A DNA stretch of 64,000 nucleotides from Streptomyces sp. SAI-127. Lineage in GTDB: Bacteria > Actinomycetota > Actinomycetes > Streptomycetales > Streptomycetaceae. Where the stretch lies: NCBI RefSeq assembly GCF_029894425.1, contig NZ_JARXYJ010000001.1:3162001-3226000 (forward strand), written 5' to 3'. Made by a program: the position numbers and the translations under genes. Shown here piece after piece: positions 57,076-64,000 of this stretch; within the stretch, counting starts at the first letter, position 1; each line of letters starts with the position of its first letter. The notes under the pieces were generated by a model that searched no databases, had not been told where the DNA came from, and worked only from the letters and a program-made list of their open reading frames with translations.

Positions 57076-58389
57076 CTACTGCTGCGGCGGCCACTGGCCT
57101 TGAGGCGGGGTCGGCTGCTGGTACGGGTTTTGCTGAGGCGCAGCCTGCTGCTGATACGGGTTCTGGTGCGGTGGGGCGGGCTGCTGGCCATACTGGGGGT
57201 AGGTCGAAGTGCCGCCGGGACCGCCGCTATTGTTCTTGTTCCGCCTGGACGCCTTGACGATCAAGAAAACGATCAGGCCGATAACGGCCAGACCCACGAC
57301 ACCGATGACAACCCAGATAAGCATTGCCTTCTGATCAGCCTTTTCTTCTTCTTCGCCGGGAGCGCTGGCGCCGGAAGCGGCCGGCTTCCCCTTCAGGGAC
57401 TCCGGAACGGTGAGCGGACCGTACTTTGAGCCGGCTGGGATATTATCTTTCAAGGCTGCGAGCGGCTGGATAATCCCGTAGCCGTAACTCTGATCCGGCA
57501 GGGAGAGACTCTTCTCAGAGTCAGGCATCACCGCAGTCTTGACCAGGCGATTTGCAATCTGGCCCGCTGTCAAATCAGGAAACTTAGATCGGAGCAGCGC
57601 AGCTGCTGCTGATGTGTAGGCAGCAGCATCCGAAGTGCCAGATGCTGCGCGATACTCGTTTCCGGCACCCTTTGCGGAAACAATGTTAGCGCCAGGCGCC
57701 GTCAATGCGACAAAATCTCCCGGGTTCGATCCATTCCAGATCAACCCATCGTTCTTTACGGCACCGACCCCCAGCGCCCCCGGCGAAGCCGCCGGATAGC
57801 ACTTGCCGCCCTTGTCATCTTCATTTCCCGACGCGCCAACCACCAGCACATCGTGACTCAAAGCATAAGCGACAGCGTCTGACACCTCGTCAATCTTTTG
57901 AGGGTCACTGGAATCGAAACACAAAGAGACGTTGATTACGGACGCGCCGTGGTCAACTGCATAGCGAATCGGTTCAGGAAGTCCCGGCCCATCAGTACCA
58001 AACGCTCGGATCGGCAAGATTTTTGCCTCTGGCGCCAATCCGACCACGCCAGCGTCCGCACCATGCCCATGAGCAGCAATGATTGATGCCATTCCTGTGC
58101 CGTGATTATCACCCGGATTTGGGGTTGCAGAGCCCCCATCCATGAAGTCCTTACCCGGGAGGACATTCCCTTGAAGGTCGACATGGCTAGCGTTCACGCC
58201 GTCATCAATAACGGCAACTGTGACGCCGCTACCTTTAGAAATCTTCCACACGGATCCGGCATTAAGAGCATCTAGGGCCCACTGGTCATCTCTGACCTGG
58301 TCTGCCGCTGCAAGTGAAGCAGAAGTGAGCAACAGCGCAGCGGTCAATGTGCCGCAGACCCCTGCGCGAAGTACCCGGGTGAAGCCCAT
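57076..58389 (-). CDS. Type VII secretion mycosin protease, copy 2
   Basis: A 437-residue S8 serine protease with a signal peptide (about 1-29), Asp62 (VAVIDDG), His96 (NHGTGMAS), Asn189 (SGN) and Ser253 (SGTSDAAA). A transmembrane helix lies at about 355-380, then a basic stop-transfer segment and a long Gln/Pro tail with NPYQQ units ending QWPPQQ like copy 1. AGGAGAGG lies 11 bases before the ATG at 58389 and directly abuts a strong hairpin. The Ser motif is SGTSDAAAYT rather than the usual GTSxAxP, so activity should be checked. Confidence 0.88.
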   Translation of the reverse strand: MGFTRVLRAGVCGTLTAALLLTSASLAAADQVRDDQWALDALNAGSVWKISKGSGVTVAVIDDGVNASHVDLQGNVLPGKDFMDGGSATPNPGDNHGTGMASIIAAHGHGADAGVVGLAPEAKILPIRAFGTDGPGLPEPIRYAVDHGASVINVSLCFDSSDPQKIDEVSDAVAYALSHDVLVVGASGNEDDKGGKCYPAASPGALGVGAVKNDGLIWNGSNPGDFVALTAPGANIVSAKGAGNEYRAASGTSDAAAYTSAAAALLRSKFPDLTAGQIANRLVKTAVMPDSEKSLSLPDQSYGYGIIQPLAALKDNIPAGSKYGPLTVPESLKGKPAASGASAPGEEEEKADQKAMLIWVVIGVVGLAVIGLIVFLIVKASRRNKNNSGGPGGTSTYPQYGQQPAPPHQNPYQQQAAPQQNPYQQPTPPQGQWPPQQ

Positions 58390-58408
58390 CCGTGTGTGTT
58401 CCTCTCCT

Positions 58409-58454
58409 AGGTCTGTGCGGGGATGCTCCCTTCGGTGCATCCCCGCACAGACCT
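58409..58454 (-). terminator. Strong hairpin abutting the mycosin 2 ribosome site
   Basis: A 17-bp perfect inverted repeat (58409-58425 with 58438-58454) with a 12-base loop begins 24 bases past the stop at 58479 and ends about two bases from the AGGAGAGG of the mycosin 2 gene. There is no T-run. It may terminate the upstream transcript or restrict translation of mycosin 2. Confidence 0.75.
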
Positions 58455-58478
58455 TCCAACTGCGGCATGCCGCGCGGT

Positions 58479-59885
58479 TTATTCCTCGATGACCCGAGGT
58501 GCCACGTTACGCTGCGGCGTCCAGGTCTCCTCGTCCTCTACCAAGTAGTCGGGACGCTCGCCCTCGCGCTGCTCTTCTTCTTTGCGGCGACCAGTCCGTG
58601 ACCCGGGGGCGCCTGCGATGCCGCCCTTGCGGACCGCGCTGGCTCCCTTTCCTGCCGCACCGCGGCTGCTGTGCAGGCCCGAACCACCGGCAGTTCCCCG
58701 ACCCGCACCTGCACCCGACTTGGGCGTGCCACCGACTACGCCACCACGAGCCGTGCCGCCGACCCGCCCTGCCGCGCCCTTGGCCGCACCTGCGCCCACG
58801 CCGCCAGCACCAGCGCGACCCGCCATGCCTGCGGCACCAGCACCAGCACGACCGACCATGCCTCCGCGAGCGGCACCAGCGGCACCGGCTCCAGCCGCAC
58901 CACCTACGGCGCCACCAACAAAGCCAGCGCCACCGCCCAAGCCACCGCCGCCAGCAGTTCCGCCGCCAACCGTGCCTGTGCCGCCAAGCGTGGGCCCTCC
59001 GGTGCGGCCGCCTGAGATGCCGTCAATCGCTGTGCCGACATTTCCCGTGGGTGCAGTCGGCTTGTGTGCTCCGCCCGTGACACCTGAGGGCGGAGTCACA
59101 GACTTGGACGAGCTGATGCCGCTCGTCTGGGCCGTTCGGGCTGTACCCGAGGTAACACTCTGCGGGCTTCGAGGCGAACGGGCCGTCGGCACAGGCACGG
59201 GTGTCGGAGCAATTCCGCCGGGATCCCCCGGATAGTCTTGCTCATCGTCACGCCGGGGAAGCTTGTTCCACGACCCCATAGCCTTGGTCTGAGAGTTATA
59301 GGAAGCCCCCAGAGTTTCCATCTTGGCAGCCATCTTCAGCTGAGCTTCCCGACCGGCCGAAAGGTCGTCGTGGTTCGCGTCGAGGGCGTCCTGCGCACCC
59401 TTTCCAGCGGCCAGATCCTTGTTCAGACCGTCGTCGCTGCGGGTGAAGCCATCTCCCAGACTGTTGAGCGCGCTGGAAACCTTGCCCGGCTTCTCCATCG
59501 ACATGACTTCGGGCTGGATGCGGCTCAGCATGGAGCCGGCATTCGCCATCGCGGTCGAGGTGTGGCTGGCGTACTTGGCGGTGTCACCGATGCTCTTGCT
59601 GACCTGCTTGGCCTTGGCAGCGAACCTTTCAGCAGCCACCCCCTTCCAGTGCTCCTGGATGCGGGCCACTTCTTTCTCGAACTCCGCCTGGATGCTGGTC
59701 AGCTGTGCCGACAGCCCCCGCCAGCCCTCCGCAACGCCCGAGACGAGTTGAGGCTTGGCATGCTGAAGCATGGCCTTCATCTCGTCCATGTTCTTGCCGC
59801 CGGCAAAGGCCGTCGTGTGCTTCTCGTTGAAGCACATATTCATCTCGGTGTAGTCGTAGTCGATCTGACCGTCGCTGTCAGCCAT
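58479..59885 (-). CDS. WXG protein with PGRS-like Gly/Ala region
   Basis: A 468-residue protein. The first 130 residues are helical with IQEHWKGVAAERF (W80-K-G82) and a neighbouring GWRG (W55). A Pro/Ser/Thr-rich part follows. About residues 285-425 are dominated by Gly, Ala, Val and Arg (GGGGLGGGAGFVGG, GAGAAGMAGRAGAGG), then a highly charged end with RRKEEEQREGER and DEETWTPQRN. This recalls the mycobacterial PE_PGRS/PPE style, but is not homologous as far as I can see. GAGGGGG stands 9 bases before the ATG. The 3' end runs into the mycosin 2 hairpin. Confidence 0.7.
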   Translation of the reverse strand: MADSDGQIDYDYTEMNMCFNEKHTTAFAGGKNMDEMKAMLQHAKPQLVSGVAEGWRGLSAQLTSIQAEFEKEVARIQEHWKGVAAERFAAKAKQVSKSIGDTAKYASHTSTAMANAGSMLSRIQPEVMSMEKPGKVSSALNSLGDGFTRSDDGLNKDLAAGKGAQDALDANHDDLSAGREAQLKMAAKMETLGASYNSQTKAMGSWNKLPRRDDEQDYPGDPGGIAPTPVPVPTARSPRSPQSVTSGTARTAQTSGISSSKSVTPPSGVTGGAHKPTAPTGNVGTAIDGISGGRTGGPTLGGTGTVGGGTAGGGGLGGGAGFVGGAVGGAAGAGAAGAARGGMVGRAGAGAAGMAGRAGAGGVGAGAAKGAAGRVGGTARGGVVGGTPKSGAGAGRGTAGGSGLHSSRGAAGKGASAVRKGGIAGAPGSRTGRRKEEEQREGERPDYLVEDEETWTPQRNVAPRVIEE

Positions 59886-59937
59886 GCCCCTGTGCCCCCT
59901 CGTTGATTCGCACCTCAGCCTTCACCATGTTCATGGA

Positions 59938-60261
59938 TCACTGCTTTCCCGCGTTGGGGAAACTCGCCTGGGCAGCGTAGTCAGAATCCTGGTACGCCCC
60001 ATGCGCGTACTTCGTCTTCTGCCCGAACTCGTCCATGACGGAGTTGAGGTACCTCACAGCATCCTCGATGTACGTCTTGATCTCGTTATGAGCGTTGGCG
60101 AGCTTTTCCGCCTCGTCGAACCCGGTTCCGAGGGCACCTGCCGGAAGGTAGGTGTTGGTCTTCGAGTCCGTGTCCGCCTTGCCTAGATCACCGAGTACTC
60201 GGTTCAGCGCGGTGACAGTCTTCTCGAGTTCGTCGAGATCGACGCTTACTTCTTCAGCCAT
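59938..60261 (-). CDS. Small T7SS-associated helical protein
   Basis: A 107-residue acidic helical protein: VDLDELEKTVTALNRVLGDL, then LPAGALGTGFDEAEKL in place of a W-x-G turn, then IKTYIEDAVRYLNSVMDE and YQDSD (Y-x-x-x-D). This is the EspC-like or WXG100-related plan without the Trp turn. GGGGAGCTGAAC precedes the ATG. It lies between mycosin 3 and the Gly/Ala-rich WXG protein, whose partner it may be. Confidence 0.7.
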   Translation of the reverse strand: MAEEVSVDLDELEKTVTALNRVLGDLGKADTDSKTNTYLPAGALGTGFDEAEKLANAHNEIKTYIEDAVRYLNSVMDEFGQKTKYAHGAYQDSDYAAQASFPNAGKQ

Positions 60262-60263
60262 GT

Positions 60264-61559
60264 TCAGCTCCCCGTTGACTCCACGTTGTTACCCACACCC
60301 TGCTTACGTCGCCAGTCGCTCAGAACCCGCCCGCCCCCGAACAGAAGCAGCACCAACGCGAACCCGGCCGCCAGGACGTACAGCGCGTAGCGTTCCGTCC
60401 GTTGTTGTTCGGACTCGCCGAGGACCAGTGTCGCGGCCTGGACGTTGGCGGAGTCGCCCGCGGGGCCGGCCGTGTCCGGCTTCGGGCCGTCGGCCGAGGG
60501 CGCCGTCGTGTCGTCGTTGACCGCGGCGGCCGGGTCGATGACGCCCCAGCCCACGAAGTCGTCGCGGCCCGCCTTGGTCCGGTCCGCCGTCTGCTCGATC
60601 TGGGTGATGACCTGCTTGTAGGTCCACTCCGGGTGCTTGGCGCGGATCAGTGCCGCGACACCCGAGACGTACGGGGCCGCGAAACTCGTGCCCTGGTCGA
60701 CGCAGTTGCCGCCCACCGGGACGGTCGAGACCATGTCGATGCCCGGTGCCGCGACGCCCACGAACGGGCCCGACTGGGAGAAGGGGGCACGGGCGTTGTT
60801 GCGGTCGGAAGCCGCGACCGCCAGCACGCCCGGGTACGCCGCCGGGTACGTCTCCTTGATCTTGCCGTCCGCACCGTCGTTGCCGGCCGCCGCGACGATC
60901 AGGGCGTCCTTCTCCTGGGCGTACTTGATGACCGCCCGGAATGTCTCGTCGACCGTCGGGTCCATCTTCGAAGCGGTGTCCTGCGAGATGTTGATGACCT
61001 TGGCGCCGGCGTCGGCCGCGTACTTTATCGCCTGGATCATCGTGCCGACGTTGCCGCTGCCCTGGTCGTCGTTCTGCCGGATCGGGATGATCGTCGCTTC
61101 CGGGGCGAGGCCGATGAACCCGGTGCCGTCGAGCTTCCGGGCCGCGATGATGCCCGCCACCTTGGTGCCGTGGCCCACCTTGTCGGTCTTGCCGTTGCCG
61201 CCCGGGTGCAGGAAGTCCTTGCCGTTGGCGACGGCGCCGCCCTTGAGCTGTGCGTTGACGGTGTCGACACCGGTGTCGATGACGGCGACCTTGACGTTCT
61301 TGCCCTTGGTGTCCTGCCACAGCTGGTCCAGGACGACACGCTGCAGCGACCAGGGCGTTCCCTTGATGATGTCGGACGGGAACGAGCAGCTGGTGTCGTC
61401 GACCTGGAAGCGCACGTCGTCGTCGGCCAAGGTGGTCCGCACGCGCTCCGCGGCGGCAATCGGTGTGGCCCCCGCCAAGGGCAGCCCACAGGCCAGTACC
61501 GCCACGGCGGCGGTGCCTGCGGCGCTTCGACGCGCGGTGCGCGATGCCCCGGATCCCAC
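60264..61559 (-). CDS. mycP: Type VII secretion mycosin protease, copy 3
   Basis: A 431-residue S8 serine protease next to the esx pair, the usual position of the core mycosin. Signal peptide (about 12-37), Asp95 (VAVIDTG), His130 (VGHGTKVAG), Asn227 (AGND), Ser292 (QGTSFAAPYVSG) with the canonical GTSxAxP. Cys58 and Cys286 could form a disulphide. The transmembrane helix lies near 395-415 and the tail is short and basic, without the Gln/Pro tail of copies 1 and 2. GTG at 61559 has GGAGGAC 9 bases upstream. The more canonical Ser motif suggests it is the active, housekeeping copy. Confidence 0.9.
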   Translation of the reverse strand: MGSGASRTARRSAAGTAAVAVLACGLPLAGATPIAAAERVRTTLADDDVRFQVDDTSCSFPSDIIKGTPWSLQRVVLDQLWQDTKGKNVKVAVIDTGVDTVNAQLKGGAVANGKDFLHPGGNGKTDKVGHGTKVAGIIAARKLDGTGFIGLAPEATIIPIRQNDDQGSGNVGTMIQAIKYAADAGAKVINISQDTASKMDPTVDETFRAVIKYAQEKDALIVAAAGNDGADGKIKETYPAAYPGVLAVAASDRNNARAPFSQSGPFVGVAAPGIDMVSTVPVGGNCVDQGTSFAAPYVSGVAALIRAKHPEWTYKQVITQIEQTADRTKAGRDDFVGWGVIDPAAAVNDDTTAPSADGPKPDTAGPAGDSANVQAATLVLGESEQQRTERYALYVLAAGFALVLLLFGGGRVLSDWRRKQGVGNNVESTGS

Positions 61560-61692
61560 TGTGTTACGTCCTCCCGTTTTGTTCCTGAACGGGACGCATG
61601 AACCAGCTATGAGCGGAAAAGTCCATACGCCCCGTGAACCGCCGATGGGGGCGAGTGCGCGACAGCGCACCCGCCCCCATCAGGCGATCACG

Positions 61693-61986
61693 TCAGCCGC
61701 CCCAGATCTGGGCGTTCTTCGACTCGGTCGCCTGGTAGTTCTGGGCGGCGCTGTCGAGAGCCTTGGCGATGGCCTCCAGCGTCTGCTGCATGGAGGCGGC
61801 GCGCTGGTCCCACTCGGCCTGCTTGGCGCGGTAGGACTCCTGCGCCGAGCCTTCCCAGCTGGCGGAGATGCGCTTGACGCCGCTCTCCAGCTCGTCAAGC
61901 TGCGTACGGATCTTGCCCGCGGTGCTGCGGACGTCCTGCGCGGCCTGGGAGATCGTCGCGAAATTTACAAGAATCTGCCCGGACAT
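61693..61986 (-). CDS. WXG100 protein (EsxA/EsxB type)
   Basis: A 97-residue classical WXG100 protein with SWEGSAQESY (W44-E-G46) between two helices and YQATE at residues 84-88 as the Y-x-x-x-E export motif. It ends Ile-Trp-Gly-Gly, without a Phe-Gly tail. With the next gene it forms the esx pair whose products form a dimer secreted by the T7SS; in Streptomyces this pair affects sporulation, as I recall. I do not assign A or B. Confidence 0.9.
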   Translation of the reverse strand: MSGQILVNFATISQAAQDVRSTAGKIRTQLDELESGVKRISASWEGSAQESYRAKQAEWDQRAASMQQTLEAIAKALDSAAQNYQATESKNAQIWGG

Positions 61987-62053
61987 CTCTTCTATGTCTC
62001 CTCAGATGTGTGGATGGTCGGTCTCGGACGTGCGCCGCGGCGCACGGATCCGA

Positions 62054-62374
62054 TCATCCGAAGGGGGACGAGGCCGCGATGTTCTGGATGGACGCGCGCT
62101 GCTCCTCTTCCGAAGCCGCGTAGGCCTTGGTGCTCTGGTCGATCGCTTCCTTGATGTCGTTCAAGATCTGGTTGATCTTGTTGGCATCCTGGTTCACCTG
62201 CGACTGCAGGTTGTTGTACGCGGTGGCCGCCGAGCCCTTCCAGCCGCCCGTGATCGTGTCGATCACGGTCTGCAGGCGGGAGATTTCGCCCTGGATCGAG
62301 GAGTTGACCGAGGAGATCTTGCCGCTGAACGCGACCATCTCCTCCTCGGTCATGGTGAACTGCTGTCCAGCCAT
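62054..62374 (-). CDS. WXG100 protein (EsxA/EsxB type), PFG tail
   Basis: A 106-residue WXG100 protein with GGWKGSAATAY (W45-K-G47), YAASE at residues 85-89 as the export motif, and the C-terminus SIQNIAASSPFG. GGGGGA stands 6 bases before the ATG at 62374. The gene is first in the pair, 67 bases from the other WXG100 gene. The Phe-Gly tail matches those on six other proteins of the locus. Confidence 0.9.
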   Translation of the reverse strand: MAGQQFTMTEEEMVAFSGKISSVNSSIQGEISRLQTVIDTITGGWKGSAATAYNNLQSQVNQDANKINQILNDIKEAIDQSTKAYAASEEEQRASIQNIAASSPFG

Positions 62375-62700
62375 GTTGTGTCCCCCATGAGACGTAGGAG
62401 TTCTGAGTAGACCCACACCAGACACACCGCCGCCGAAGGGCGGCAGGCGTAGCCAGTCTGGTCTGGCACCACTCTAGACGCATCCGCCGACAGAACGAAC
62501 ATCCGAAGGGTTCTGTAGCAAGATCGCGATGAACTCAACTCACCTTTTTCACAAGTTGTTTGCTATGCGCGCGCGACGCGCGCGGCCAACAAAGCGGCCA
62601 CCGGAGGCGACGGAGGAAGACACCACAAAGGCTCTCCCCCAGCCCCAACAGCCTGGAGGAGAGCCCTCGTTCCGGTGCGGACGCGGTACGGACGCCTGCT
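62375..62700. other. Region between eccB and esx pair: terminator and promoter area
   Basis: An 8-bp stem (62630-62637 with 62658-62665, partly extended) ends the eccB transcript about 35 bases past its stop. The rest should hold the esx promoter; a minus-strand TCTAGAGTGG near 62470-62480 could be a -10 but no clear -35 is seen. A small CCGCC-GAAG-GGCGG hairpin is near 62430-62443. A GCGCGCGACGCGCGC palindrome-like run is at about 62567-62581. Confidence 0.5.
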
Positions 62701-64000
62701 CTACGACCCCTGCGCCTGCTCCGCGTTCCCGCTGCTGAGCTCCGGCCCCGCCGCCAGCAGATCGGCCCACGCGGCCGGCACCGCGACCGGCTTGATCTTG
62801 CCGTAACCGAGCCTGACCTGGGCGGTGTTGGTCTCCTGGGTGTCGGCCTTCTCGCCGCCGGTGACCGAACTGTCGTTGCGTGCGGGGACCGAGTAGCGCA
62901 GGCCGGTGTCGGTGACGAGGAAGGTGCTGCCGCCACCGGCGTCGGCACCCGTGAGGCGCTTGAACAGAAGGCCGCTGCCGGGCGAGACGTAGGTCCGGGA
63001 ACCGCTCTGGGAGAGGTCCTTGGGGTAGTCCGAGCCGGTCCACACCGTCATCAGCTGCGAGCCGGTCCTCTGGTTCTCCGCACCGCCGTGCCAGACACTG
63101 CACGAGATCTTGTTGCCGCCCCGCTCCCAGTGCGTGTTGGCCTGGACCACCGGCTCGTCGGGCCACCGCATCTCGTCCATCCACTCGCCGGTATCCGGGT
63201 GGATGTCGTTGAAGCCGACCTCCACCGGCGCGGGGGTCTTGCCCGCGTACACGGAGTTGATGAAAGGACTGCGCATCCACATCTGCGCCGCGAAGTCGGA
63301 CACCGGCTGGACCTTGTCCTTCAGCACGACGTACTTCTGCTGCCCGGCTCCGGAACCGGCCTCGAGGATCATGCCCACCTTGGAGAGGTTGGGAGCGAGC
63401 CCCTCGACATTGGCGTCCGTCCCCGCCTCCTCCGCCATGTTGGGGAACACGAGGTCTCCCGCGGGGTTCAGCGTCTTGAGGAAGTCCGGACTGACGCTCT
63501 GCGGCTGCTTGCCGTCTCCGAACACGGCGCGCTCGATGTCCTGCAGCGAGTTCTTGCTGGCGAACCGCCAGGCCTTGCCGCCGATCAGGTAGGCGCTCCC
63601 GTCCGCGGTGACCATGTACCGCGGACCGTTCCCGCTGACCGAGGTGGGGTCCTTCGGGCCCTCGATGTACAGGACCTGGCGCTGGTTCAACTCGCCCTTC
63701 GTGTGCAGCAGCTTGTTGTAGTCGCTCTTGTCCAGCACGTACGTCGCGCTGACGGGCTGCCCGTCCTGCCCCGGCGACTGGCACAGCGCCCAGGTCTTGA
63801 CCGTCTCCGCGTCCGACGCCGACGGCAGCCGGTCCGGGGCGAAGGGAATGCCGACGGTGGCGCCCATCGGGTACTTGCTGTTGTCGAGCACCGACTCCTT
63901 GATCTTCATGACCTGGGGGTTCTCGCCGTTCAGCAGCAGCTTGGCGGACGCCAGGTTGAGAACCGGGTGCAGGCTGAGCTTGTTCTCGCCCTTGGTCTTC
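62701..64000 (-). CDS. eccB: Type VII secretion protein EccB, 5' end outside the window
   Basis: The C-terminal 432 residues of EccB, the bitopic core component whose periplasmic/external domain forms repeated R-type units. Visible are HPVLNLASAKLLL at the left of the fragment, GIPFAPDRLP, LCQSPGQDGQPVSATYVL, GPRYMVTADGSAYLI, LVTDTGLRYSVPA and YGKIKPVAVPAAWADLLAAGPEL near the end, all typical of EccB. The N-terminal cytoplasmic part and transmembrane helix would lie beyond 64000. It ends the window's T7SS locus opposite to eccC/eccD, 44 kb away. Confidence 0.93.
   Translation of the reverse strand, partial: KTKGENKLSLHPVLNLASAKLLLNGENPQVMKIKESVLDNSKYPMGATVGIPFAPDRLPSASDAETVKTWALCQSPGQDGQPVSATYVLDKSDYNKLLHTKGELNQRQVLYIEGPKDPTSVSGNGPRYMVTADGSAYLIGGKAWRFASKNSLQDIERAVFGDGKQPQSVSPDFLKTLNPAGDLVFPNMAEEAGTDANVEGLAPNLSKVGMILEAGSGAGQQKYVVLKDKVQPVSDFAAQMWMRSPFINSVYAGKTPAPVEVGFNDIHPDTGEWMDEMRWPDEPVVQANTHWERGGNKISCSVWHGGAENQRTGSQLMTVWTGSDYPKDLSQSGSRTYVSPGSGLLFKRLTGADAGGGSTFLVTDTGLRYSVPARNDSSVTGGEKADTQETNTAQVRLGYGKIKPVAVPAAWADLLAAGPELSSGNAEQAQGS

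Noticed and set aside
58600..59050. Repetitive GC-rich sequence resembling tandem DNA repeats or a CRISPR-like array
   Set aside because: The repetition is irregular and follows the codon frame of the Gly/Ala-rich protein. There are no constant-length spacers.

Overview
The window looks like a chromosomal segment of a Streptomyces or a close relative. It is very GC-rich, uses GTG and TTG starts freely, and has strong GGAG-type ribosome binding sites. It carries the gene order rpsO, pnp, M16 peptidase, dapB, thyX, dapA, RNase J beside a type VII secretion (T7SS/ESX) locus, an order I recall from Streptomyces coelicolor. A 16S rRNA gene enters at the left edge.

Region by region. 1-1860: a 16S rRNA gene (minus strand, 3' end cut by the window) and its leader with tandem promoters. 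1.9-12.3 kb: housekeeping genes, nearly all on the minus strand, for RNA processing (RNase J, PNPase), ribosomal protein S15, the lysine/diaminopimelate pathway (DapA, DapB), thymidylate synthesis (ThyX) and an M16 zinc peptidase. 12.5-18.1 kb: the divergent core secretion genes eccD and eccC. 18.2-62.4 kb: a long accessory region of candidate T7SS substrates, partners and membrane proteins, ending with two WXG100 genes. 62.7 kb to the right edge: eccB, cut by the window.

Inside the accessory region I see three paralogous modules (about 18.9-23.4, 30.4-33.0 and 49.9-54.1 kb). Each combines a small W-x-x-G protein, a 410-480-residue WXG-headed protein, a soluble protein of a third family, and one or both of two membrane-protein families. 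Between them lie a deaminase-type toxin with tandem SUKH-4-like immunity genes and a WD40 NTPase (24.8-30.4 kb), a metallopeptidase/beta-propeller membrane pair (33.4-36.8 kb), a WXG-linked amidase effector and partner (36.8-38.8 kb), another WXG pair with a membrane protein (39.8-42.7 kb), three tandem membrane-anchored paralogues (43.2-46.7 kb), a 745-residue WXG protein with a partner (46.8-49.5 kb), and three mycosin proteases (54.8-61.6 kb).

The most striking pattern is a C-terminal Pro/Ala-Phe-Gly tail on seven proteins of otherwise different architecture, about one per module. I propose it as a candidate recognition signal for this secretion system. A zone at 49.9-54.8 kb also holds three damaged genes: one with an in-frame TGA where its neighbour paralogue has Trp, one with a -1 frameshift, and a MerR-regulator remnant. 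No eccE was recognised inside the window. No tRNA, CRISPR array, insertion sequence or phage gene was found.
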